NCBI GenBank assembly: GCA_902632275.1
Contig: CACPBW010000004.1
Coordinates: 1-54,131, forward strand
DNA from: an uncultured Pelagibacteraceae bacterium
GTDB lineage: Bacteria > Pseudomonadota > Alphaproteobacteria > Pelagibacterales > Pelagibacteraceae
Direction of reading: 5' to 3'
DNA length: 54,131 bases
The position numbers and the translations under genes were made by a program. The first letter of the stretch is position 1. Each line of letters opens with the position of its first letter. Below, piece after piece: positions 11,517 to 22,215 of the stretch. The notes beneath the pieces were generated by a model. The model ran no database searches. It was not told where the DNA came from and saw only the letters and a program-made list of their open reading frames with translations.

Positions 11517-12044
11517 TCAAATTTTTCTTAATTGAGAAGATGAAATATTAACTTTGTTGAATTTAATAAATTTCAACCTTTTTCTATCAATTTTTTTATA
11601 AGCCACAGATTTAAGACATTTTGTCTTGTAATTTTCTCTATCAAAAACTAATATTTTACAAACTTTCGGGATTTCTTTCCAATTTTTCCATTTATGAAAA
11701 TTTATAAGATTATCAGCACCGATTATAAAATAAAAATCATTATTAATATGTTTTCTACTCAAATATTTTATGTATTTGTAAGCCCTATTAGATTTACATT
11801 TATTTTCTACAAAAATAACTTTTATAAATTTATTTTTAATACTTAATTTTTTTGCGAGGGTTATTCTTCGAGACAAGCTATAGAAACTCTTTTTTTTAAA
11901 GGGATTTTTTTTTGTAACAACCCAAAAAACATTTTTTAGATTAAATCTTTTTTTTGCTTCTTGTGAAATTTTAATATGACCTTTATGGGCTGGATCGAAA
12001 CTCCCTCCTAAAATTCCAATTCTCTTTTTCAATAAATTATTCAA
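11517..12044 (-). CDS. nadD: Nicotinate-nucleotide adenylyltransferase
   Basis: A 175-residue nucleotidyltransferase that makes deamido-NAD from nicotinate mononucleotide and ATP. The N-terminal motif GILGGSFDPAHKGHIKIS holds the HxGH-type site. The middle has FIIGADNLINFHKWKNWKEI and the C-terminus ends with NISSSQLRKI, the ISS-x-x-(I/L)R motif. It is slightly shorter than most homologues because it stops right after this motif. It lies one base after proA and 18 bases before rsfS in the same operon. Confidence 0.94.
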   Translation of the reverse strand: MNNLLKKRIGILGGSFDPAHKGHIKISQEAKKRFNLKNVFWVVTKKNPFKKKSFYSLSRRITLAKKLSIKNKFIKVIFVENKCKSNRAYKYIKYLSRKHINNDFYFIIGADNLINFHKWKNWKEIPKVCKILVFDRENYKTKCLKSVAYKKIDRKRLKFIKFNKVNISSSQLRKI

Positions 12045-12045
12045 T

Positions 12046-13295
12046 TTATTTTCTTATTTGTCCTGATCCAACAACTTCATATTTATAGGATACTAATTGG
12101 CCTAATCCTACTGGACCTCTAGGTGGTAGGTTGTTCGTAGAAATTCCCACCTCTGCTCCAAAACCAAATTCCCCACCATCTGCAAATTGAGTTGATGTAT
12201 TATGCATAGCTATTGAACTTTTAACATTTTTTAAAAAAATTTTAGATGTTTTTTTGTTCTTGCAAATAATTGCGTCAGTGTGTTGAGTTCCATATTTATT
12301 TATATGATTTATAGCTTCAATTACATTTTTAACTGATTTAATAGATATCTTTGAAGTTAAATATTCAGTCATCCAGTCTTTTTCAGACGCTAAAAAACTG
12401 TTTCCCTTATAAACTTTTCTAATTTTATTATCTGTATAAACCACACATCCATTATTTTCCAATTTTGTGATTAATAATTTAGAAAATTTTTTAATTAACT
12501 TATCATTTAAAAGAATAGTTTCTGTTGCACCACAAATTGCAGTATTTCTAAGCTTAGCATTTAAAACTACTTTTAAAGCCATTTTTAAATTCGCACTACT
12601 GTCAATGTAGGTATGACACAAGCCTTCTAGATGACCTATAACTGGCAATTTTGAGGTATCTTGAACCTTTTTAACTAAACTTTTCCCTCCTCTTGGAATT
12701 ATTATATCAATATATTTTGTCATTTTAGAAAGCATGTGATCTACAACCTTTCTACTTCTCATGTCTACAAATTGAACGAAATTAGGATCAATTTTATGAA
12801 ATTTTAAAGATCTTCTAAATAGGTTAGATAAAATTTTATTGGTAAAGTATGCTTCAGAGCCTCCTTTTAAAATAACAGAATTACCTGATTTAAAACACAG
12901 GCAAGAAACATCTGAGGTAACATTTGGTCTACTTTCATAAATCACTCCTATTACTCCTATTGGAACTGAAACTTTTTTAATTTTTAAACCATTTGGTCTC
13001 TTCCACTGTTCTAGTATTCTATCAGTTGGATCTTTTAATTTTGATATTGAATTGATCGAACTTATAATGGCTCTAAGTTTTTTTGTATCTAATTCTAATC
13101 TGGAAATAAAATTATCTTTTAATCCAATTTTTTTTGCGTAACTAATATCTTTTTTATTTTGTGATAATATAGATTTTACGTTTTTTTGAATCGAATGTGC
13201 ATAATGATTTAAGACTTTATTCTTCAACTCATTTTTAACCTTATTTTCAAAAGCCTTTTTAGATCTTCTTCCAATTATTTCAAAATATCTTTTTA

Positions 13296-13299
<4 letters not shown>
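12046..13299 (-). CDS. proA: Gamma-glutamyl phosphate reductase
   Basis: A 417-residue aldehyde-dehydrogenase-fold enzyme that reduces gamma-glutamyl phosphate with NADPH in proline synthesis. Visible motifs are VPIGVIGVIYESRPNVT, the nucleotide-binding stretch SVILKGGSEA, the catalytic cysteine in NTAICGATET and the C-terminal GPVGLGQLVSYKYEVVGSGQIR. Its start overlaps the proB stop by four bases (ATGA), consistent with coupled synthesis of the two enzymes, which channel a labile intermediate. Confidence 0.96.
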
Positions 13300-15406
<2,107 letters not shown>

Positions 15407-15407
15407 A

Positions 15408-15662
15408 TTAATTGGGCTTTACAGATACAAAAGTTCTATCTGATTTTGTTTTTTTGAATTCAACTGTTCCTTTAATTTTTGAAAAAATTGAATGATCTTT
15501 TCCCATTCCGACATGTTCTCCAGGAAATATTTTTGTACCTCTTTGTCTTACAATTATATTGCCCGGAATGACTTTTTGACCTGCATAAATTTTGACACCA
15601 AGTCTTCTACCAGCACTATCTCTTCCGTTCCTTGACGATCCACCTGCTTTTTTTGTTGCCAT
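15408..15662 (-). CDS. rpmA: 50S ribosomal protein L27
   Basis: An 84-residue ribosomal protein whose N-terminal tail reaches the peptidyl-transferase centre. The conserved start [18 protein letters not shown] and the core [24 protein letters not shown] are unmistakable. The protein starts directly at MATKKAGG, without the cleavable N-terminal extension known from Firmicutes. It is the second gene of the operon, 16 bases after rplU. Confidence 0.98.
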   Translation of the reverse strand: MATKKAGGSSRNGRDSAGRRLGVKIYAGQKVIPGNIIVRQRGTKIFPGEHVGMGKDHSIFSKIKGTVEFKKTKSDRTFVSVKPN

Positions 15663-15678
15663 AATTTATTCTCTATAT

Positions 15679-16068
15679 TTACTTTTTAGCTTCTTCTTTT
15701 TTAGTTTTTTCTTTCTCCACTTTTTTATATTTTTCAGCTTCCGAGAATACTTTGCCATCTTTAGCAAAAATTTTATTTATTCTTACCAATGTAAATTCTT
15801 GTCTATGTCCATTTTTTCTTCTTGAATTTTTTCTTCTTCTTTTCTTAAAAACTAAAACAGTTCTATTTTTACCATTTTTTAAAATTTCAGCTTCAACTTT
15901 CGCGCCTTCAATTTTTGGAGAGCCAACTTCAGCATTTTTTTCATCTCCATAAGCTAAGATATTCTTAAACTCAACCTTGTCTTTGTCGATCAATTTCTCA
16001 ACTTTAAGTATCTCTCCAGCTTTAACTTTGTACTGTTTTCCACCAGTTTGTATGACTGCAAATGACAT
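15679..16068 (-). CDS. rplU: 50S ribosomal protein L21
   Basis: A 129-residue ribosomal protein. The N-terminal FAVIQTGGKQYKVKAGEILKVEKL is the family signature, and the KKRRRKNSRRKNGHRQEFTLVRI segment is the RNA-binding part. A lysine- and glutamate-rich tail (last 25 residues) extends beyond the usual 103 residues, as in other alphaproteobacteria. It opens a nine-gene operon and has an AGGA site 9 bases upstream and a strong promoter. Confidence 0.97.
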   Translation of the reverse strand: MSFAVIQTGGKQYKVKAGEILKVEKLIDKDKVEFKNILAYGDEKNAEVGSPKIEGAKVEAEILKNGKNRTVLVFKKRRRKNSRRKNGHRQEFTLVRINKIFAKDGKVFSEAEKYKKVEKEKTKKEEAKK

Positions 16069-16092
16069 AAAATTTATCCTAAATAATGCTGC

Positions 16093-16120
16093 AATATAGA
16101 TCTAAGGTATTTTTAGTCAA
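16093..16120 (-). promoter_or_regulatory. Predicted sigma-70 promoter of the rplU operon
   Basis: On the minus strand TTGACT (16115-16120) is followed after 16 bases by TATATT (16093-16098). The predicted start near 16086 leaves a leader of about 18 bases with AGGA before the rplU ATG. The promoter lies in the 62-base gap after gloB. Confidence 0.65.
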
Positions 16121-16130
16121 GGATTATTGA

Positions 16131-16850
16131 TTAAAAATTATCCTTTAAATCCCGTAATTTTGAAAATTCTTTCAAGGTTTTTGCTCTCAAAAAAATATTA
16201 CAATCTAATTCATCTTTTATTGAGGATGGAACAGTAGGAAGTCCATTATTTAATTTTTTTTTAATATCAATAATTTTTCTATCAAGTTCAGAATTATTTT
16301 CATCAAATTTACTACAAAAAATAGAATTATTTAATGTATATTCGTGCCCAAAATATACCTTGGTTACTGGAGGCAAACTTTTTAATTTTGTTAATGAATT
16401 GAACATATCCTCATTACTTCCTTCAAAAACTCTTCCACATCCTAGGGAAAATAATGTGTCTCCGGTAAAGACTATTTTTTCATTAAAAAAGTAAAAACAG
16501 ATATGTCCCATAGTATGTCCTGGAACGCTAATAACTTTAAACTCAAATATGTCATCCTTCCAAACTTGACCGTCGCTTAAAAAAATATCAATCTCAGGAA
16601 TTCTTTCTCTATCATTTTCAGACGCAAGAATTTTCGCACTAAATTTATTTTTTAATGTGTTATTACCGCCTATATGATCTCCGTGGTGATGAGTATTCAA
16701 AATATACTTTAAATTTATTTTATTTTCTTCAATGAATTTCAAAACTGGTTTAGCCTCTCCAGGATCGACTACACACGCGTCAGAATTTTTTTCATTAATT
16801 AGTAAATATGAAAAGTTATCTTCAAGACATTTGATTATTTCTATTTTCAT
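16131..16850 (-). CDS. gloB: Hydroxyacylglutathione hydrolase (glyoxalase II)
   Basis: A 239-residue metallo-beta-lactamase-fold enzyme that hydrolyses S-lactoylglutathione. Metal ligands are visible in THHHGDHIGG, VPGHTMGH, TGDTLFSLGCGRVFEG and YFGHEYT. The C-terminus ends with the substrate-binding family pattern FLRAKTLKEFSKLRDLKDNF. It lies one base after metW, so it is probably the third gene of the metX transcript. Assignment as glyoxalase II rather than a generic hydrolase rests on the CGR.FEG and FLR...EF..LR.KD.F motifs. Confidence 0.93.
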   Translation of the reverse strand: MKIEIIKCLEDNFSYLLINEKNSDACVVDPGEAKPVLKFIEENKINLKYILNTHHHGDHIGGNNTLKNKFSAKILASENDRERIPEIDIFLSDGQVWKDDIFEFKVISVPGHTMGHICFYFFNEKIVFTGDTLFSLGCGRVFEGSNEDMFNSLTKLKSLPPVTKVYFGHEYTLNNSIFCSKFDENNSELDRKIIDIKKKLNNGLPTVPSSIKDELDCNIFLRAKTLKEFSKLRDLKDNF

Positions 16851-16851
16851 T

Positions 16852-17406
16852 TTATTTCTCCAATATAAAAATTCCTAATTCTGAAAAAAAATTTTGAAAC
16901 ATCAAATTTTTTAGATTAATTTTAATATCTCTTTTTTTACAATAATTTTCGAAATCTTTAATCGTGCACATGTGTAAGTTTGGAGTGTTATACCATTCAT
17001 TTGGTAAGTTTTCAGTTACTGGCATTGTACCTTTCAAAAGTAAATGTAATCTAACTTTCCAATGTCCAAAATTAGGAATTGATACTATTGCTTTTTTTCC
17101 AATTCTTAGTAATTCATTCAATACATTTTCTGGATCTAAGAAAGCTTGTAAAGTTTGACTGAGAATTACAAAATCGAAAGAACCATCTGGAAATTGCTTT
17201 AAATCTTTTTCTGCATTACCCTCGATGACTGTTAAACCTTTCTCTACACACTTTTGGACGTTTGACTTTGATAACTCAATTCCTCTAATATCTTTACTAA
17301 TATTTTCTGTAATATATTTCATAAGTTCACCATTTCCACATCCAACATCTAAAATTTTGGAGTTTTGAGTTACCAATTTTGCAATGTTATAAAATTCTTT
17401 TTTCAT
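16852..17406 (-). CDS. metW: Methionine biosynthesis protein MetW
   Basis: A 184-residue SAM-dependent methyltransferase-fold protein. The SAM-binding loop ILDVGCGNGELMKYI is near the N-terminus. The family-specific stretch VILSQTLQAFLDPENVLNELLRIGKKAIVSIPNFGHWKVRL follows, and the NEWYNTPNLHMCTIKDF segment is characteristic. MetW accompanies MetX in many proteobacteria and is reported to be needed with it for homoserine acylation. Its start overlaps the metX stop by four bases (ATGA), supporting a paired role. Confidence 0.95.
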   Translation of the reverse strand: MKKEFYNIAKLVTQNSKILDVGCGNGELMKYITENISKDIRGIELSKSNVQKCVEKGLTVIEGNAEKDLKQFPDGSFDFVILSQTLQAFLDPENVLNELLRIGKKAIVSIPNFGHWKVRLHLLLKGTMPVTENLPNEWYNTPNLHMCTIKDFENYCKKRDIKINLKNLMFQNFFSELGIFILEK

Positions 17407-18524
17407 TTAATTTCTTTGTAAGAAGTATTTAAAAAATATTTAACGGTGTTTAAAAAATCTGGAACATCAAGTAAAAAAGAATCATGACCTTTATCAGATG
17501 AAATTTCGACAAATCCAACATTTTTTCCAATAGCATTTAGGGCAATTACAATATCTCTATTTTCAGAAGTCGGGTAAAGCCAATCTGACGTAAACGATAT
17601 AATAAAAAACTTAGTGTTACTTTTCTCGAAAGCTTTTGATAAATTTCCACCAAATTTTTTTGTTAAGTCAAAATAATCCATAGCTCTTGTAATATACAAA
17701 TAGCTATTTGCATCAAATCTATCAACAAAAACTGATCCTTGATATCTTAAATAACTTTCTATTTGAAAATCAGCATCAAAACTAAATTTTAGATCGTCTC
17801 TCTCTTGCAATTTTCTCCCAAATTTTTCTTGCAGTCCTGCTTTGGATAAATAAGTAATATGAGCCGCCATTCTTGCAACAGCAAGTCCTTTATCTGGTTG
17901 TTTATTTTGTTCTTCATAAAATCCATCTTGCCAGTTTCTATCGGCCATTATTGATTGTCTGCCAAGTTCATTTAGAGCTATATTTTGAGCTGAATGACTT
18001 GCAGTACAAGCAATTGGAATTGCAGTAAGAGATTTATTAGGAAAGTTGGATACAAACTGAAGTACCTGCATTCCACCCATAGATCCCCCAATAACGCTGA
18101 ATAATTTTTCAATTTTGAAATAATCTAAGAGATTATATTGAGCATTAACCATGTCATTAATTGTGATAACTGGAAAGTTTGTACCATAAGGTTTTTTTGT
18201 TTCAGGATTAATATCACTTGGACCAAAAGAACCCATGCATCCACCTATAACGTTTGAAGCAATTACAAAATATTTATCAGTGTCAATTGCTTTTCCAGGT
18301 CCAAGAGCATAATTCCACCAGCCATCTTTTTTTGTAATTGGATTAATTCCCGATGCAAATTGATCTCCAGTCAAAGCATGAAAAATCATTATAGCATTAC
18401 TTCTGTCACCGTTTAATTTTCCATAAGTTTCATATGCTAATGGGTAATTTTTAATTGTCTGTCCACAATCTAATTTTAAAGGTTTTTCAACGATTATTTT
18501 CTTTATATCTTTAAATTTGTTCAT
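17403..18524 (-). CDS. metX: Homoserine O-acyltransferase MetX
   Basis: A 373-residue alpha/beta hydrolase that activates homoserine, normally with acetyl-CoA, for methionine synthesis. The nucleophile Ser148 lies in GGSMGGMQ, the catalytic Asp in FTSDWLYP and the His in DKGHDSFLLD. FHALTGDQFASG and NVIGGCMGSFGP are MetX signatures. The acetyl versus succinyl choice cannot be settled from these motifs. It opens metX-metW-gloB and is preceded by a SAM-II riboswitch, so SAM probably represses it. No good Shine-Dalgarno is seen before the ATG. Confidence 0.96.
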   Translation of the reverse strand: MNKFKDIKKIIVEKPLKLDCGQTIKNYPLAYETYGKLNGDRSNAIMIFHALTGDQFASGINPITKKDGWWNYALGPGKAIDTDKYFVIASNVIGGCMGSFGPSDINPETKKPYGTNFPVITINDMVNAQYNLLDYFKIEKLFSVIGGSMGGMQVLQFVSNFPNKSLTAIPIACTASHSAQNIALNELGRQSIMADRNWQDGFYEEQNKQPDKGLAVARMAAHITYLSKAGLQEKFGRKLQERDDLKFSFDADFQIESYLRYQGSVFVDRFDANSYLYITRAMDYFDLTKKFGGNLSKAFEKSNTKFFIISFTSDWLYPTSENRDIVIALNAIGKNVGFVEISSDKGHDSFLLDVPDFLNTVKYFLNTSYKEIK

Positions 18525-18555
18525 ATTTTAATGCTGATGAATTGGAGAAAAAAAA

Positions 18556-18608
18556 CTTATTTAGCGGTTTTTTTTAAGCGCTCGCAATTCAGTTTAAATC
18601 AGCGCAAG
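18556..18608 (-). ncRNA. SAM-II riboswitch in the metX leader
   Basis: On the minus strand the leader contains the conserved SAM-II blocks in order: GCGCTGATTTAAAC, ATTGC, AGCGC, an A-rich stretch and GCTAAA. Stem P1 pairs 18601-18605 (GCGCT) with 18578-18582 (AGCGC). The 3' GCTAAA block corresponds to the pseudoknot strand of the family. SAM-II is known upstream of metA/metX in alphaproteobacteria and marine metagenomes, so position and sequence agree. Confidence 0.9.
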
Positions 18609-18618
18609 ATGTTCTTAC

Positions 18619-18624
18619 ATTATA
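18619..18624 (-). promoter_or_regulatory. Predicted -10 element of metX
   Basis: A perfect TATAAT on the minus strand predicts a transcript start near 18611, just before the riboswitch at 18608. The -35 at the usual distance is poor. Confidence 0.5.
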
Positions 18625-18655
18625 GAATTTTATATGTCAAATTTTAATGAGAATT

Positions 18656-18684
18656 TTGCTTATTTAATTTAAAAAAATTATAAT
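18656..18684 (+). promoter_or_regulatory. Predicted sigma-70 promoter of hisC-tyrC
   Basis: TTGCTT (18656-18661) is followed after 17 bases by a perfect TATAAT (18679-18684). The predicted start near 18691 gives a leader of about 25 bases. It shares the 191-base divergent gap with the metX leader. Confidence 0.65.
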
Positions 18685-18715
18685 TTAACTATATATACCA
18701 GAAAAATATAAAATT

Positions 18716-19807
18716 ATGAAATTAGCCAAATTTAAAAAACTAAAATTTCAATCTTATAAGCCAGGAAAATACGAAATTCCAAATTTTAAAGAAACTAGAA
18801 AAATAATAAAATTATCTGCTAACGAGTCTGCGTTAGGCGCAAGTCCAAAAGTGAGAGCAATCTTAAGAAAAAATGTAAGCACTTCAAAATATCCAGATTA
18901 CACCTCTAAATTATTAAGAAAACAAATTTCAATTAAATTTAATTGTGATGCCAATAAAGTAATTTGTGGATCCGGGTCTGATGAGATTATTCAAATGCTA
19001 TGCCAATTATTTTTAAGCAAAGGTGATCAAGTAATTGTTCCAGAATTTAGTTTTTTAATGTACAGAATTTATTCATCTATTTCAGGTGCTAAAGTAGTTT
19101 TTTCAAAAGAGAAAAATTTTAAGATTTCGATAGATAATATAATTAATAAAGTGAGTAAAAAAACAAAAATAGTTTTTTTAGCAAATCCTAATAATCCTAC
19201 AGGCACATACCTTTACAAAAATGAATTAATTAATTTAAGAAAAAAATTAAGAAAAGATATTTTGTTAGTAATAGATGATGCATATTATGAATATATGAAA
19301 GATGATAATTATGCATCAGGATTAAAGATTTTTAAAAATTCTAAAAATGTTTTCATATTAAGAACATTTTCGAAAATCTATGGATTAGCAGCTTTAAGAA
19401 TTGGGTGGGGTTATGGAGATAAAAAAATTATTCAAGCTTTAAATTTTATTAAACCACCATTTAATGTTAATGAAATTGCACAGCTATGCGCAATTGAGGC
19501 TTTAAAAGACAATAAATTTATTAATAAATCAATTAAACATAACTTATATTGGAGTAAAAAAATTAAAAAAAGTCTGGAAGAGTTTGATATTTACTCAAAT
19601 AAAATAAGTGCGAATTTTCTTTTTCTTAATTTTAATCGTTGTAAGCTGACAGCAATTTCAGTTGAAAAAAAATTAGAAAGCAAAGGAATTATACTCAGAG
19701 AAATGAATACTTACGGGATTGATAACCATTTGAGATTAACTATTGGAAACAGCGCAGAAAATAAATTGTTTCTCAAAGAGATAACACAAATATTTAAAAA
19801 TGTTTAA
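18716..19807 (+). CDS. hisC: Histidinol-phosphate / aromatic aminotransferase
   Basis: A 363-residue class I/II PLP-dependent aminotransferase. It shows KLSANESALGASP near the N-terminus, GSGSDEII, LANPNNPTG, and the PLP lysine K220 in RTFSKIYGLAALRIGWG. The final LRLTIGNSAENKLFL holds the substrate-binding arginine. HisC enzymes often also transaminate aromatic keto acids, and its eight-base overlap with tyrC suggests a role in phenylalanine and tyrosine synthesis as well as, or instead of, histidine. The same gene pair is known from Zymomonas. Confidence 0.92.
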   Translation: MKLAKFKKLKFQSYKPGKYEIPNFKETRKIIKLSANESALGASPKVRAILRKNVSTSKYPDYTSKLLRKQISIKFNCDANKVICGSGSDEIIQMLCQLFLSKGDQVIVPEFSFLMYRIYSSISGAKVVFSKEKNFKISIDNIINKVSKKTKIVFLANPNNPTGTYLYKNELINLRKKLRKDILLVIDDAYYEYMKDDNYASGLKIFKNSKNVFILRTFSKIYGLAALRIGWGYGDKKIIQALNFIKPPFNVNEIAQLCAIEALKDNKFINKSIKHNLYWSKKIKKSLEEFDIYSNKISANFLFLNFNRCKLTAISVEKKLESKGIILREMNTYGIDNHLRLTIGNSAENKLFLKEITQIFKNV

Positions 19808-20699
19808 AAAAATTTTAATCGTTGGATGTGGCTTAATTGGCTCTTCAATTTTAAGAGCTTCAATTAAAAAAAAAATATCAAAAAAAATCTTTATTTTAGA
19901 AAAATCAAAAAAACATATAAATCAAATTAAAAAACTAAGATTCAATTGTGAGGTTTTAAAAGGATCCCAAAAACAAATTCCTAAAATGGATATGATAATA
20001 ATTTGTACTCATTTAGGCGAGTATTTAAAAATTTTTAACAACATAGAAAAATATATCAATAAAAATACAATAGTTACTGATGTTGGTTCAGCAAAGGAAG
20101 CAATATTTAGAAAAATAAAACCGAGAATTAAAAAAAATATAAGTTGGATTTCAAGCCATCCAATTGCAGGTTCTGAAGTAAGTGGTCCTAAGTTTGGCAA
20201 CGAAAAATTATTTTCTGATAAATGGTGTGTTTTAATAAAAGATAGAAATATAAATAAAAAACATATGGAAATTTTATCTAAATTTTGGGTCAAAATTGGA
20301 TGCAATATAGTTTACATGAATTTAAAAGAACACGATCATATTTTTTCAATTACAAGCCATATTCCACACCTTGTTGCATATAATATGGTAAAAACGGCAA
20401 TGAATTTTGAGAAGAAAAAAAAATCAAATATAGTTAAATTTAGTGCAGGCGGTCTGAGAGATTTTACAAGAACTGCAGCCTCAAATGAGATTATGTGGAA
20501 GGATATATTTCTCAATAACCATAAAAACATTACTAAGGGAATTGACCTTTTTTTAAACAATATGCGTCAAATAAAAAAATTAATTAACACAAAAAATGAA
20601 AAAAAATTAATTAAAATAATGAAAGAGTCAAAAAAAATTCGAAAAAAAATAGTTTCTTCAAAACAAGACGTTAATTTACCTGACTTTGGAAGAAGATAG
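19800..20699 (+). CDS. tyrC: Prephenate/arogenate (cyclohexadienyl) dehydrogenase
   Basis: A 299-residue NAD(P)-dependent oxidoreductase of tyrosine synthesis. The Rossmann motif VGCGLIGSS is at residues 9-17, VTDVGSAKEAI follows, and SSHPIAGSEVSGP is the family signature. The helical C-terminal dimerisation domain includes SITSHIPHLVAYNMV and the RDFTRTAASNEIMWKDI motif. No chorismate mutase domain is attached. Whether it prefers prephenate or arogenate cannot be told from sequence; the symbol follows the hisC-tyrC neighbourhood. Its 3' end overlaps the convergent TPR-sulfotransferase gene by 24 bases. Confidence 0.9.
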   Translation: MFKKILIVGCGLIGSSILRASIKKKISKKIFILEKSKKHINQIKKLRFNCEVLKGSQKQIPKMDMIIICTHLGEYLKIFNNIEKYINKNTIVTDVGSAKEAIFRKIKPRIKKNISWISSHPIAGSEVSGPKFGNEKLFSDKWCVLIKDRNINKKHMEILSKFWVKIGCNIVYMNLKEHDHIFSITSHIPHLVAYNMVKTAMNFEKKKKSNIVKFSAGGLRDFTRTAASNEIMWKDIFLNNHKNITKGIDLFLNNMRQIKKLINTKNEKKLIKIMKESKKIRKKIVSSKQDVNLPDFGRR

Positions 20700-22211
20700 C
20701 GCATTTTCTAAATCTTGAATATAATTTTTAAATTTTGCAGTACCTTTCAATGAGTCTTTATAAATTGGTTTTCTTGCTTGGCTAAAACTTACAGTTTTAA
20801 TTGATTTTTTGTTTTTGTAATATTCTAAACACGCATCTTGCCAATCTAACCCACAAAAAGTAATTATTTCTCTAATTTTGCTTTCGGGATTATTTATTAA
20901 GTCTTCATAATTTAGGTCATAAATATCTTTATTAAAAGAACTCTTCCAATAAGACATTAAATTTAGATAAATATTGTAATAACTTGCTATGTCTTGGGCA
21001 TTATTGGAAAATAACATTCCTCCCTCAAAATCATTTTTGTAAATAGACCAACTGTTTTCAAGAGGATCTCTTTTGCAATGAATTATATTTGCATTTGGAA
21101 ATATTAATTTAATTAAACCTATCCATCTAAAGTTAAGTGGTGCCTTATCTGTAACAACATCAGAACTTGTCATCTTTTCAATTATAGTTAAATAATTTTC
21201 TTTAAATTTTGCAAGATCTTCCTCTACGTTTTGTTGTTCTTCAAAATTTTCTAGATATCTTCTGAAGTACTGGTCTAAAAATGGTAATTCTCCAGAACCA
21301 TAAACTTTATCATGACTAGATATAATTTGTTCCACTAAAGATGTTCCTGTTCTAGGCATACCTAAAATAAATATTATTTTTTTTTTATTTTCAGTTATTT
21401 GTAAATTTTTTATTTTAGCTTTTTCATGAAAATTTTTTATTTTCTTAAAAAATTTGATTTCGTTATTAATATCAAATTTTGTTAACTGTTTTTTAATATC
21501 ATTTGCCATCTTAATATACTCAAAAGATTTTTTGTATTCACCTATATCCTCGTATATTTTCCCTAAAGCAAAAGATAAATCTTTTATATTTGATCTATGA
21601 AGATTTTTATTTTTTATTTTTTCTTCTAAAGAGGAAATATATTTATCACTCTTTTTATATTTTTTTAACATTGCTAGACTTTTATCTGCTCTTGTAAAAT
21701 CTTTATTAATATCTAAAGTTTTTTGATAATATTTTTCTGCTTCGTCATATCTTCCTAGAGTTTGAAGAAATGATGCATAATTATAATTTGTCTCTAAAAC
21801 ATTGTCATTAATACTCAAAGCCTTTAAGTAAAGCTTCTCACTTTCATTTGTATTATTAATTTCATTGTATAAACCAGCAAGATTATTAATAGTATTTATA
21901 AATCTTGGGTTTAATTCTAAAACTTTATTAAAATAACTTTCTGCTTTGATATAATCTTTTTTTCTGTAATACCCTAATCCAATATTATTTATAAAATTTG
22001 TGTTATTTTTACTTCTTTTTAACGCATCATTTAATAGGTCAATTGATTTATCATATTCACCTTTTGCCTGGTAAGTAAGAGCCAAAAGATTATATAACGC
22101 TTCTTGTTTTGGAAATTTTTTAATTAAATAGTTGGTTTCAAAAATAACCTCGTCATAATGACCAAAATTCATTTTATTTACTAAAATATTAAATTTTTCT
22201 TGTAAATTCAT
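20676..22211 (-). CDS. TPR-repeat sulfotransferase
   Basis: A 511-residue protein with two parts. Residues 1-240 are a run of tetratricopeptide repeats (repeated patterns such as ALYNLLALTYQAKGEYDKSI and TNYNYASFLQTLGRYDEAE). Residues 277-500 are a sulfotransferase domain with the PAPS-binding loop GMPRTGTSLVEQ at about 284-295 and a second PAPS-contact region (IHCKRDPLENSWSIYK). No signal peptide or membrane segment is seen. Such TPR-sulfotransferases recur in marine alphaproteobacteria; the acceptor molecule is unknown. It is last in the trkH-ampG-nlpC run, four bases after the NlpC gene. Confidence 0.85.
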   Translation of the reverse strand: MNLQEKFNILVNKMNFGHYDEVIFETNYLIKKFPKQEALYNLLALTYQAKGEYDKSIDLLNDALKRSKNNTNFINNIGLGYYRKKDYIKAESYFNKVLELNPRFINTINNLAGLYNEINNTNESEKLYLKALSINDNVLETNYNYASFLQTLGRYDEAEKYYQKTLDINKDFTRADKSLAMLKKYKKSDKYISSLEEKIKNKNLHRSNIKDLSFALGKIYEDIGEYKKSFEYIKMANDIKKQLTKFDINNEIKFFKKIKNFHEKAKIKNLQITENKKKIIFILGMPRTGTSLVEQIISSHDKVYGSGELPFLDQYFRRYLENFEEQQNVEEDLAKFKENYLTIIEKMTSSDVVTDKAPLNFRWIGLIKLIFPNANIIHCKRDPLENSWSIYKNDFEGGMLFSNNAQDIASYYNIYLNLMSYWKSSFNKDIYDLNYEDLINNPESKIREIITFCGLDWQDACLEYYKNKKSIKTVSFSQARKPIYKDSLKGTAKFKNYIQDLENALSSSKVR

Positions 22212-22215
22212 TTTT

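Noticed and set aside
18619..18640. TTGACA at 18635-18640 (minus strand) as the -35 of metX
   Set aside because: It is only 10 bases from the TATAAT at 18619-18624, far below the 15 to 19 base spacing needed, so the two cannot form one promoter.
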